A DNA stretch of 64,000 nt from Acanthaster planci (Eukaryota; Echinodermata; Asteroidea; Valvatida; Acanthasteridae): assembly GCF_001949145.1 (NCBI RefSeq), contig NW_019091370.1:1938575-2002574 (forward strand). The letters are read 5' to 3'. Positions within the stretch are counted from its first letter, which is position 1, and each line of letters opens with the position of its first letter. The position numbers were made by a program, and so were the translations under genes. This document shows positions 23,001 through 32,104 of the stretch, piece after piece. The notes under the pieces are model-generated. The model did not search any database. It had not been told where the DNA came from and was given only the letters and a program-made list of their open reading frames with translations.

Positions 23001-26000
23001 TCTGAAGTCATAAAATACAATTGATAAGACAATGTACCATACAGTGCTGTGGCACTATGAATGCATGGCTTTATTGTTCTCTGTACAAGCAACGATGGAG
23101 GGTGCCCTAGCCAGAAGCGCTAAGTCCTACAGGCTCAGACTTCTGCTTAGTATTTTGTAGCACTAAATACTGTAAAGCCAATTTTATGCGGAACTATTGG
23201 GATTAACGCAAAAAATGCTGTTGTACCTGCTTGATCAATAAAATCCAAAAAAATTTGCCCATTGTTTTACGTTGTTGCATGGAGTGTGGCTTGGGTTAAA
23301 GTACAATAAACCTCTTTAGGGGCAAAACCAATGTGACAAAACCCAAAACTGAATTTTATAGAACTGAAAAGAAGTCCTATAAACCAGTTTTAACTTCCTG
23401 TTTCAGTGCTGTTTTCAACTTTTAACATCACAGAAATATGTAATAGTGGGATGATTTTAACGTCTGATTTTTTTAAGGCTGGAAGTAACTCTGGCAAAGG
23501 CAGATGAGGGTCCCATGTGGACTGAGGTTGTCGTCGGCAATCACCGTGGGGAGTACGTGATTGATGAAGATCAGGCTCGAATCATCCATGATAGGCTTGC
23601 ACATCTTACATCTGACCAACTGGTGAGAGCATACATGAAGGTTCAAGGCCGAACTTCAGGGACATACGCTCTGGGAAATAGCAAAAATTTCAATCCATAC
23701 ATTGGGATTTTTTTTAACCATGGAAAAAAAATGCAAAGTTGGAAAGAGAACACATTGAAGAGTAAGTATTATTCGTGTTGAAAGTAATGCCATGGAATAA
23801 CTCAGCATAAAAATGTACATGTATTAAATCCATTGACATGTTTCAAAGTCAAAGCTGGCTACCTACATGTATTTGAAATGCCATCGTTATTTTTTACTGA
23901 TTTTTCATTTCACATCAAAATACAAAAACCAATTTTTTCCTTCCTCTTGGAATCTTGAAATTCAGCCCGGAACAAATTTTGTTAAAGACAGAGATGACTT
24001 TAGGTTAAAAATTTTAATGTGCACATGTTTTTGATTTGTAACCAGAACCCTGACCCTGTACCAGGCGGCAGCCAGCCTGGAATCGGCCCTCATGACTTAG
24101 AAGAATGCGATGCCCTACCAGATGGGTACTCGACTCTGGTTAGACTGGATGGCGAGTCACATACTGTCACCAACAGGGTATGATACCATTAAGCTTGTAC
24201 GTGATGCATGCCTCACACTATGCGTGGGGCATTTTAAACCGCAGTGAAAATTGTCATTGTCAAGAAACAAAGTGCAAACTATATTTCTTTTCATCTTAAG
24301 CTGAGAATAATGAATTATTTGAATAAGCCTTTTGTGAGTAAAATTTGAATATAATCTGGTACACTGAGTTCATCTGACTGCACATAAACATAACAATTTG
24401 AATTCACCAGACTTAAGGCACTGTTGCTATACCTCGTGATTCAGGGCAAGCTTTTGTATAGCGACCACCATCTCTGGAGTGGACTGGTTCCTTGGTGCTT
24501 TTCATATCCATTGCGAACAGTGTATTGATGCAAGGCGTCTCTTATGTAACTAAGCAAAAGCTTGCCCTGAATATAGCAACAGATTCTTTAGTGTGGAGAA
24601 TTCAAATTATGTTCTCGTGAATTTAAAGAACTCAGTATACCAGATATTTTTCAAATTTAACTCGCAAAAGGCTTATTTTTTTTTAATGGCCTGCCAGCAA
24701 GATAGAAGTGCCACACTTTTTCTGCCTGGCCCTCCATTTGTGTGTGAGTGTACATTGGTGCGTGACTTAATGCAAGAAATAAGTTCTCCTCAAGGATATG
24801 ACATCAACTTCAAACTTAATTTTGGGTTGATCTTGGCGTTCTTTGGAAGACTATTGATTTTGAACCTAATAGGTCAGTGTTTAAGATTATCAAGGTTAAA
24901 ACTACGAAAATAGGACTTGTCCCATCAACTTCAAGTTTGGCATATGGGTTGGACTTGGCGTCCTCCAGATGTGTATTGATTTTGAATCCCCTGGGCAGAG
25001 GTCCAAGTCATTATCGTCAAAACAATAGAAATGGGTCCCTTTTTGATTTGTGAATTGCATTTTGTGTTTCATGATTACAAATTAAAGTCATTGGTTAAGG
25101 GACAGCTTCAATGTGGCAGTTGTACAGAGTGGATGTGTAGCACATGAAGACAAGTGTGGCCAGGGATAAAATCTCTACATTGATTTCNNNNNNNNNNNNN
25201 NNNNNNNNNNNNNNNNNNNNNNNNNNNNNNNNNNNNNNNNNNNNNNNNNNNNNNNNNNNNNNNNNNNNNNNNNNNNNNNNNNNNNNNNNNNNNNNNNNNN
25301 NNNNNNNNNNNNNNNNNNNNNNNNNNNNNNNNNNNNNNNNNNNNNNNNNNNNNNNNNNNNNNNNNNNNNNNNNNNNNNNNNNNNNNNNNNNNNNNNNNNN
25401 NNNNNNNNNNNNNNNNNNNNNNNNNNNNNNNNNNNNNNNNNNNNNNNNNNNNNNNNNNNNNNNNNNNNNNNNNNNNNNNNNNNNNNNNNNNNNNNNNNNN
25501 NNNNNNNNNNNNNNNNNNNNNNNNNNNNNNNNNNNNNNNNNNNNNNNNNNNNNNNNNNNNNNNNNNNNNNNNNNNNNNNNNNNNNNNNNNNNNNNNNNNN
25601 NNNNNNNNNNNNNNNNNNNNNNNNNNNNNNNNNNNNNNNNNNNNNNNNNNNNNNNNNNNNNNNNNNNNNNNNNNNNNNNNNNNNNNNNNNNNNNNNNNNN
25701 NNNNNNNNNNNNNNNNNNNNNNNNNNNNNNNNNNNNNNNNNNNNNNNNNNNNNNNNNNNNNNNNNNNNNNNNNNNNNNNNNNNACACATAACGGTCTGAT
25801 GCAGAAGCAGATTATTTCACAGGATAAAGTCAGTCAGACCTGGTCCATGTGTCACTTTTTCCCATAGGCAAGCCTGAGCAGTCACCAGTTCCTATTCAAT
25901 GCCCAGCTGCATCCTGACAAACTGCCGTGCATCTGCCTACGTCATGATGTGGATGGGTTGCTATGGCAACCAGGCATGGGAGCCGATGGGCAGCGCAGCG

Positions 26001-26326
26001 CACCCTGGTGCCACGCAGCCACCTTCAATGCCCTTGGCTACGTTCAGGCCTCCAAGCGGGACCGCAAGTACTCCTGCTGCCCGCCCGGCTGCTCCTACGC
26101 CGTGGTGTGCGACTGCATCCGGCACCTGTATGTCTACCGGCAGCCCGCCCCCATCTTGTCTCCCCTCAGGAATAGGAAGAGCGGGCGAGTGGTCAGCCAG
26201 ATTGCCAAGCAGCAACTTGTCAGTCTAGAATCAACCGATGACATCTTGGGCGTGGCTGCCGCTGATGACAGACTCTTTGTGTTGACTAACAACAAATTGT
26301 ATGTAATCAGAGTAGACCAGCAGTGA
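17062..26326 (+). CDS. NUDCD1: NudC domain-containing protein 1 (nine exons, complete)
   Basis: Exons: 17062-17170, 18570-18724, 20066-20254, 20883-21096, 21699-21899, 22056-22266, 23478-23622, 24046-24177, 25868-26326 (TGA). Phases fit throughout and give 604 residues (human about 583). Matches to the family from memory: DLLDPHFDGYKLSLDPLP at the N-terminus, EVKLRNDQYTLQHVKAFG, a beta-propeller-like N-terminal half, a CS/p23 domain at about 290-400 (YTWTQTDDDVTLVF, then MWTEVVVGN), LEECDALPDG, and the C-terminal TFNALGYVQASKRDRK, YRQPAPILSPL and AKQQLVSLESTDDILG. NUDCD1 (CML66) belongs to the NudC co-chaperone family; CS domains bind Hsp90 or clients, and the human protein is reported to act with COPI and in splicing-factor contexts. 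The start is the first in-frame ATG after an in-frame TGA at 17035. The gap 25188-25783 lies in the last intron and, judging by the alignment, hides no exon. Confidence 0.96.
17390..18225. mobile_element. Long inverted-repeat element, family X copy 1
   Basis: The left arm (about 17394-17550: ACAACAGCCATCAGAAAGTG, AGCATTTACTTAGAAAACAC, AGACAAGTCTCATAC) recurs in inverted form at about 18220-18060. Related arms occur at 29825-29990 and 31270-31920. A smaller foldback (17570-17695, TGGAACTCTT ... AAGAGTTCCA) sits inside. It lies in intron 1 of NUDCD1. No transposase seen. Confidence 0.75.
18780..19312. mobile_element. piggyBac-like MITE, TTAA-flanked, copy 1
   Basis: The 533-bp segment begins TTAACCACTTGCTGCC and ends with GCCAGCAAGTGGTTAA, so it has TTAA at both ends and short terminal inverted repeats. 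A diverged second copy is at 37545-38144, sharing GGGCTCTNTTTACANGGC, GCTGAAATACTC and GTGTGGGTGTAA-type words. TTAA target duplication is the signature of piggyBac transposons. It is non-coding and sits in NUDCD1 intron 2. Confidence 0.8.
20290..20450. repeat. Degenerate TTGCAACAAAACCTG repeats in NUDCD1 intron 3
   Basis: Words like GATTGCAACAAAACCTGACA, GTTGCAATCAGATCCCTGCTG and TGCATGCAGCAAAATG recur with a period of about 40-50 bp. Similar words reappear at 21118-21370 (TGATTGCAACAAAATG, GTATGCAACAAAATCC). Very diverged; family unknown. Confidence 0.45.
21350..21465. repeat. TATCGATA-rich palindromic segment
   Basis: After CAGGGCTGTATG at 21353 comes a stretch dense in ATATCGATAT and its variants (GATATATCGATATTACC, CATATCGATAATATCG). 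Such AT-rich, self-complementary pieces following CAGGGC are common at the ends of hAT-type elements. No second end was located, so this is probably a fragment. It lies in NUDCD1 intron 4. Confidence 0.45.
24422..24581. mobile_element. Short foldback MITE in NUDCD1 intron 8
   Basis: Left TGTTGCTATA ... TTCAGGGCAAGCTTTTG and right CAAAAGCTTGCCCTGAA ... TATAGCAACA are inverted copies; the left arm has an extra 8 bases (CCTCGTGA). The 160-bp element has no coding potential. Confidence 0.8.
25188..25783. other. Assembly gap (596 N)
   Basis: Unsequenced run inside NUDCD1 intron 8. The coding sequence on both sides joins in phase 0 and matches the family without a missing block, so no exon need be hidden here. 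Confidence 0.95.
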
Positions 26327-26489
26327 AATGAACGCACATAATTCTTGCAGAGAAAGTAAAACAAATCTCCGTCATAGACTTCTTCATTGACCAAAAAAAC
26401 CCATATATCTCCCTTTTCAGAGCCTTGGGAAAGCTTACAGTGGTTGTAAATAACCGTGTTTAATAGCAGCCTGATACAAAAACCTATGA

Positions 26490-26495
26490 AATAAA
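26490..26495 (+). terminator. Candidate polyadenylation signal of NUDCD1
   Basis: AATAAA about 165 bases after the NUDCD1 stop codon, in the expected orientation. Confidence 0.5.
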
Positions 26496-27278
26496 CATGT
26501 TCAATCCAAGGAAAGTCCCTGGCCTTGCTAGTGAGACAGACAGTGACTAAGATACAACATCGCTGTCCAAACCTGGGTCTGAGTGACGAACAACTTATTC
26601 GGCAGAATACAGTGAGCAAAGCATCATTGTGGGCATCTCTGCCTGGCTTGCTGACATTGCATCATTTCTTTCCAAGTACACATTATACAATGACAAACTG
26701 TGTCCAAAGGTTGTAGATCACCTACGTGTGGTGCTCGTGTACACTGCCCCCCCCCCTTTTATTGTACAGAATGCTCCGCCCATATTGATCCCAATAAAAT
26801 TGGATGGAGTGGCATATCCAACTTCTCGGCAGTCTCAAGTCTATGGGTTATCTTTCTTGAGTAGTCCTCCAAGACATCTGTGCTAGTAAGCAGGAAGAGA
26901 CATTAACCCTAACCCTCCTCAATCCTTCACCTGTTGGAGGACTGAGGAGTGTAAGGATTAAATCCTGCCTGAACATTTACATACAGTACATGCAACAAGC
27001 TGGGTCCATATTCTTCCCCTTTATATCACAATTTATCTATAAAGTGACATTTTGGGGGGATTCTTAGATTAAGACAGTCTCTGTGCCCACATGTGATGAG
27101 GTTTTTATCAGAGGGCAGGTTTGAGCTCGCCCGAGCGGTGGATAGTTAGGACCACCTTGTCAATGCAACCTGGCTCTAGTGCATGATCGCATCAATGGTT
27201 AATACGCGTAGCTGATATCAATTATCAGTAAGGAGCGAACCATTCACGTAATAATAACGGCCCGAGATGTCACCGACC

Positions 27279-27329
27279 ATGAATGCAGCAAGAGCTGCGG
27301 TTGCGGCCAATGGAAAAATGCCAGTGACG
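27279..27329 (+). CDS. Possible first coding exon of an unidentified gene
   Basis: ACCATGA at 27279 opens MNAARAAVAANGKMPVT, followed at once by a good donor (ACG|GTGAGA). The alanine-rich start and the donor suggest a real first exon, but no continuing exon was recognised, and the next gene found downstream is on the opposite strand (MRPL52). It could be chance, or a gene overlapping MRPL52 antisense. Product unknown. Confidence 0.2.
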
Positions 27330-27487
27330 GTGAGAGTTTACAAAATCATTTTTAAACCGGTCTTCCGGGTGTGATTGTAGTGTGTGCGCGCATACATGAA
27401 GTAACTGACCACAGGTAGAACTACTGTTTGTGCCTGGACTTGCCCGTAGATAAAGTTCACGAGTGCATATGTTTCCTTGGATGCCAA

Positions 27488-29572
27488 CTATAAAACTGGA
27501 TCTTTGGTGCGCAATGCCTTCTTCTTGAGTGCTGCACCCTTTGGCTTCAGCTTGTGTTGGTCTATTTCCTGTTGCCTCCTCTGCTCCGCGGTCTGTGCGT
27601 CCTTCTCCTTCTGGATGGCAGCCATCATCTCTGAAGCCAGTCTGTCGATGCGTTCCTAGTGCGGGACAACACAAAATGGCTGATGGTGTACATTTCTTCA
27701 GCACTTGCAATTTTCTTCAATTTGGGAAAGACAACGTGTCCTTTAGAAGAGTGCTCCTGTCCTTTTCGATCATAACTTAGGAATGGACGACTGGCTAACT
27801 GATGGACAATGCAAAGAAGTCCTTGATATGGGTTGGGGAAATACTTGAGGAGTTTTGCTTTTGTGGGTAAGGGTTGAAGTGATGCTGGAATGTAGGGGCT
27901 AGAGTTAGGGTTAGGTCGGAGTAACGCAAGGAGTTAGGACTTGGGATTGGGGTTTAGGGTAAGGATAAAAACTAGATAGCTAGGGCTTAGCTGGAGGTTA
28001 GGATCACAGTAAGGTGAGAGCTGGGTTAGGGCACTGTTAACTTACTGCAATTTGTCTCTGTTCCTGCTGTCGCGTATACTGTCCTGATCCCATTGGTGCT
28101 GGTCGCCCATCTAATCATCAATGTTACAGAAAAATCTAATAAAAGCAAACCTTCAGTGTAGAATGTATTTGCTTTAATAGTGTGAGGATGGTTTTGATAT
28201 GGTGATGTCCCATACTTTACAACAACCGAATAGCTTGAAACTGTGCTAATTATAAACTTCTAGATCTATTTTCAAAACTAAGGCACATACTGACCTGCAT
28301 ATTCCCAATCTGGAAGATCAACAAGTGGGCCATACTCGTATCCCGACTGAGACTGACCTTGGCTGTATATACAGAACAATGTTTCAAGATATCAGTCTAA
28401 GGTTATCTGTTAGTCTCAGCTTTGGATGAAATATTGGAGGTGGAATTTGTCACCATGAGACAAAGGACGCCCATTTCGTTCGAGACTCCTATCCTTTTTA
28501 GGACTTTGTTGATAATAAATCAGTATTAACAAATTTCTTCAACCGTGTCCAAGTTTTGTGGCTCACAACTGACAGAATTTATCAAAAATATGTCAATGTG
28601 GCATTCCATCCACTGCACAAACAAAAACTACATACGGCCAGCATGCCTTGGCAGTACATATGACCTTGAAATTCTATGGCACACACTTGCATAATATACT
28701 CGTAGTTTGGTTGGCCCAACTATAGTTGGGATTGTCTCAACTATCCACCTGCAGTTGAAGCGCGCCCTCAAGGGCAAACGAGAGACAGGCTGGTAGGAAG
28801 TTTCCCACTGGGGCTCATGCATGCACTCCCTGCAGGCATGTCCATTCCAACATAAACTGCTCACACACGGCATGTTTCGGGCCCAACTTGCATCAACATG
28901 CACGCACATGAGGTGAGATTCCACCAAAGAACCGTCATTGGTACTTAAAAATAAGCCCTCTATAATAATATTATTTCTGCTTGGAGTGGATAGTTGGGAC
29001 ATATGCTACAGTTGGAGTGTCACAGAGACAAAATGATCACCGACCTCTCTCTCCACTTCTTTCCAGCCTGTACACACTGACCGGTCCTCAGACATCTATA
29101 CTTGGTTAACACTGAGGGAACCCTTGAAGAGTTCATTGCAGTGGCTGTGTGGCACTTACAAATCACTCCTGGAAAACAATAATAGAAACTCAAAGCACAC
29201 CGAGGGAACAAAACGTTGTGCTATGAACATGTTAAAATCGTCATCTTCAGGACAAATCAGACATACACTAAGTCACATGCGATGTATCTGATTCAGTCAC
29301 TCAGCCCTAATGCCCACAACATTCGGGAGAGTCCCAAAGTTTCCAATGTCATGAGCATCACGGCTGGAGTTACTCAAGCTACACTTGATTGAGAGTTCTT
29401 TCTGAAATTTGACAGTAGCATAGCTCCTATTCCTATACATAAAAATCCTCTATTTACATGTAAATGTACTTGACTTTATGGACAGTACTGTTGCTAGTGC
29501 CTCAAATATTTACAGATGAAGTCAATATTGACCTAAATAACTTTACTCACTTAGTCTCGCCAATGCAGCCAT
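27488..29572 (-). CDS. MRPL52: Mitochondrial large ribosomal subunit protein mL52 (five exons)
   Basis: Exons on the minus strand in order: 29551-29572, 29045-29168, 28295-28362, 28046-28110, 27488-27655 (TAG at 27488-27490). Phases 1,2,1,0 fit exactly and give 148 residues (human about 123). The hallmark is [20 protein letters not shown] followed by PAPMGSGQ, corresponding to the human [21 protein letters not shown]; the C-terminal part is a charged helix with LKPKGAALKKK matching human LKPKGASLK. The first 50 or so residues are rich in Arg, Lys, Ser and Thr with few acids, as for a mitochondrial targeting sequence. mL52 is a small component of the mitochondrial 39S subunit. The start MAALARL resembles the human MAAL. 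The gene runs head to head with RECQL4, 2.5 kb away, and tail to tail with NUDCD1. Confidence 0.93.
27895..28025. repeat. Degenerate TTAGGG-like stretch in MRPL52 intron 4
   Basis: Contains GAGTTAGGGTTAGG, GGGTTTAGGGTAAGG and similar words, resembling diverged telomere-type repeats. Isolated CCCTAACCC words also occur at 1144 and 26907. Probably an interstitial low-complexity tract, not a telomere. Confidence 0.5.
28640..28990. repeat. Interspersed repeat, family Y copy 1
   Basis: Contains a foldback core (TTGGTTGGCCCAACTATAGT ... AACTATCCACCTG; GGATAGTTGGGAC at its right end) and words shared with 47490-47690 and 58200-58340 (CACATG, TGAGNTTCCCACNANAG, ACCNTCNTTG, GCCCTCTAT). Lies in MRPL52 intron 2. 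Family unknown. Confidence 0.45.
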
Positions 29573-29824
29573 ACTGCTGTTATTTAACACTCGGGGTTGT
29601 CTAGGCTGCAAGTGCAAAGTTGAAAAGCTACACACATTAAAAATGAAAGTCACACATCCATACAGAATTTCATGAAAAGGAAAAATCAATAAATTGTTTT
29701 GTATGAAGTGTATGCTTGGGCGATATACATCGGGGGCTCTTGCTCCTAATGCCATTAATTTCATAGTGACCATTTTCATAGGAAACGGGAAGGACATGAT
29801 GAAAAGAAGTCCAGAAAGAGTGCA

Positions 29825-31920
29825 ACATATGGACAACACTAATTTTCCCTTAAATTGTTACAACAGCCATCAGAAAATGATAACATGTCCTAATATAAGT
29901 AACAATGAAATTTAGCTGAGAAAATTCCAAAGCATTTACTTAAAAACACTTAGCTTCAGACAAGTCTCATACTTTGTGCACAGGCATGACAGGGACATCT
30001 AAGTGTTGTCCATATCTATATCGTTGAGATAGCAATATGTCATCTTCTGACACATCCTGCTAACTTATAACGTTAGAGTGGAGTGTGGAGAGGCTATAAG
30101 AGACTCTTTCCCTCCTTGATCCTTCACGTCCTTTTTAAAGACTTTTACCCCAGGTACTGAACACCCTCTTGTAGCAAAATCCCGTAGGCTCCCCTCCCCA
30201 TTTCTGAAACTTGATCATGATCCATTCACACTGACGTTAGGCCGGCCATGCCGGGCCCATGGAAGGAAGACATAGGCCCTACATGACACAGGCCCTTGGC
30301 CCTAGCCTAGCTTACTTCCAGAACTGTTTTAGTCAAGTCCTTACAGCTCTGGAAGTAAGCCAAGGCCCTGGCGTAGTTATGCTTGGCCATAGTACTAGTA
30401 ATAGGTCTACATGTAATATGTAGGCCCTAGTCAGTCGAACCCATGGTCGAACTAAGCTAAGTTGGACTCCAACGCCACTGGCAGACGGAGTATTCATCAT
30501 TCCAGGCCATCCATTGCCACTTTTAAATGGCACTGGATGTCCAGTCTCTATATAATAAGGCGGCAATTTTCCGTAGACATTATACAAGATAATGATAGAT
30601 AATGTCGGGCCTGCGTAGCCTACCTGAAACAAGCGACTCACACGCATGCATGGGCGCTGACATCTTGAAAGAGCGCCCTCAAGAAGCTCAGCAAGAAAGG
30701 CTCTTGTGCCGCGAAAGATAGGGCGCCTTAACTATTATTAAAGCGCGCAATTAAGCACAGGCTTTAATTGAGTGATTTTTCTTCATTCTTATGAGATCAA
30801 GAACGTTTAAAGTTGAAGCAAGAAACAACTAGGCCTACCCGAAATAAAACAGCAAACTAAGTGAGTATAGCCAGCCTACAGCTGGGCCTAGGCATCAAGT
30901 TAACGTTACCGGTCATGCCACCTATTGCCGGTTAAACGTTACGCAGTCGTCGTTACTGTCGTGGTCATTATATGGGGGGGGGTGTCTTGATTGTCAGATT
31001 CAGCAGTGAAGAAATTGAGGTATAATTCATTTAGAAAAGACCTACAACTTGTCAGACCAGTCTCATTGGGTTTGTGTACAGGATGTCAAGCGGCGTCAGT
31101 TGGCCATCATGGCATTTTTTCGAAAAGTTTTCAAGTCTTCAAATGATAACGATAGGCATGATAATGATGATTGGCCTAGGGCCTAAACAAAAAATCGAGT
31201 GAACTACTGTACTGAACTAGGCCTAGGAAAGAAGGAGTTCCACTTCACATACTACTACTAGTATGAGCATGGAGCTATGAGACTTGCCTGGAAAAAAACC
31301 AAGTGTTTTCTAAGTAGGGCCTACATGTAAATGCTTGGGAATTTTCCGAGCTAAATTTCATTTTTAGGACATGTTATCACTTTCTAATAAGGGAATAAAT
31401 ATGTGTTTGGCCGGTCTTAAATGTTTAAACATGCACCAGCTCAGGAGACTGGACGTGACAAATGCCCCCCGAACTACAGGCAAGGGCATTAGCCTATCAG
31501 CATTTGTTCTCCTGTGCAAGACCGGCCAAGCATTTATTTATTCCCGTTCATAAATACCTTTTTATTCAGAGAGTCAAAAGAAGTCACTGTATGATTTCCA
31601 GTGATTTTTGTTCTAAATTTTACTTTCATTTTTCTGATAACCACCATCCATTTTATGGTATATTCCTTTTGAAAATTGTTCAATAGAATTCCCTTCAATG
31701 AACTTGGTGTGCACGTGGCGCGTCGCATGCACACAGACTCCTGTTCAATCAGACCCGATTAAACTCACGCCCAGGTGCCAGCAGGCATTATCAAATGTTA
31801 ATACACGGTCGCTTGACGCGTTTCGACCAATAGGAATAGAAAAACTGTCCCAGGTATTTGTAAATGGCTGTTACAACATTTTAAGGGAAAATTAGTGTTG
31901 TCTGTATATGGAACTCTTTC
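29825..31920. mobile_element. Family X inverted-repeat element, interrupted copy 2
   Basis: Left arm 29832-29990 (GACAACACTAATTTTCCCTT, ACAACAGCCATCAGAAAATG, AGACAAGTCTCATAC). The right arm is in two pieces: 31270-31387 (GTGTTTTCTAAGTAG, ACATGTTATCACTTTCT) and 31862-31901 (GGCTGTTACAACATTTTAAG, TTAGTGTTGTC). The break is filled by about 470 bp of other sequence, including a small element at 31388-31550. The 1.3-kb interior shows no transposase, so this may be two neighbouring insertions instead of one element. Confidence 0.65.
31388..31550. mobile_element. Small MITE nested in family X copy 2
   Basis: GGGAATAAATATGTGTTTGG with CCGGTCTT at the left end and AAGACCGGCCAAGCATTTAT with TTATTCCC at the right end are inverted. 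The interior also folds (CTCAGGAGAC / GTTCTCCTG). It interrupts the right arm of the surrounding element, so it arrived later. Confidence 0.7.
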
Positions 31921-32083
31921 CCGTTCTAGTATTTGGCAATACGATTTGTCAGAAAGACTTTAAGGAATTAGGACTCTTACTGTATTGAGTTATATTTTTC
32001 TCAGTAGGCCTAGCCATTTAGTAAAAAAACAGCGTACATAATTATTTGGTCATGATTGGGTTTCTTTTACTCTTCCAGCACCA

Positions 32084-32104
32084 ATGCAGCATGGATGTGG
32101 CTGA
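32084..32104 (+). promoter_or_regulatory. Six-codon upstream ORF overlapping the RECQL4 start
   Basis: ATGCAGCATGGATGTGGCTGA: an ATG seven bases before the RECQL4 ATG (32091), in another frame, ending six bases into the main coding sequence after its codon 4. It lies in the same exon, downstream of the acceptor at 32078, so it should be present in the mRNA. Such an overlapping uORF would be expected to reduce initiation at the main ATG. Confidence 0.55.

Larger units (their letters stand above)
29573..32090. promoter_or_regulatory. Divergent upstream region between MRPL52 and RECQL4
   Basis: The two start codons face away from each other across 2.5 kb. The acceptor at 32077-32078 just before the RECQL4 ATG shows that at least one 5' UTR exon of RECQL4 lies in this interval or further up. 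Most of the interval is covered by the family X inverted-repeat element and a nested one. A further inverted pair (GCTTACTTCCAGA at about 30310 and TCTGGAAGTAAGC at about 30348) lies inside. No TATA box was identified. Confidence 0.45.

Noticed and set aside
25095-25791. 200-codon frames over 25.1-25.8 kb
   Set aside because: Almost wholly N; assembly gap in a NUDCD1 intron.
27895-28025. Telomeric array
   Set aside because: TTAGGG words are few and degenerate, inside an intron.
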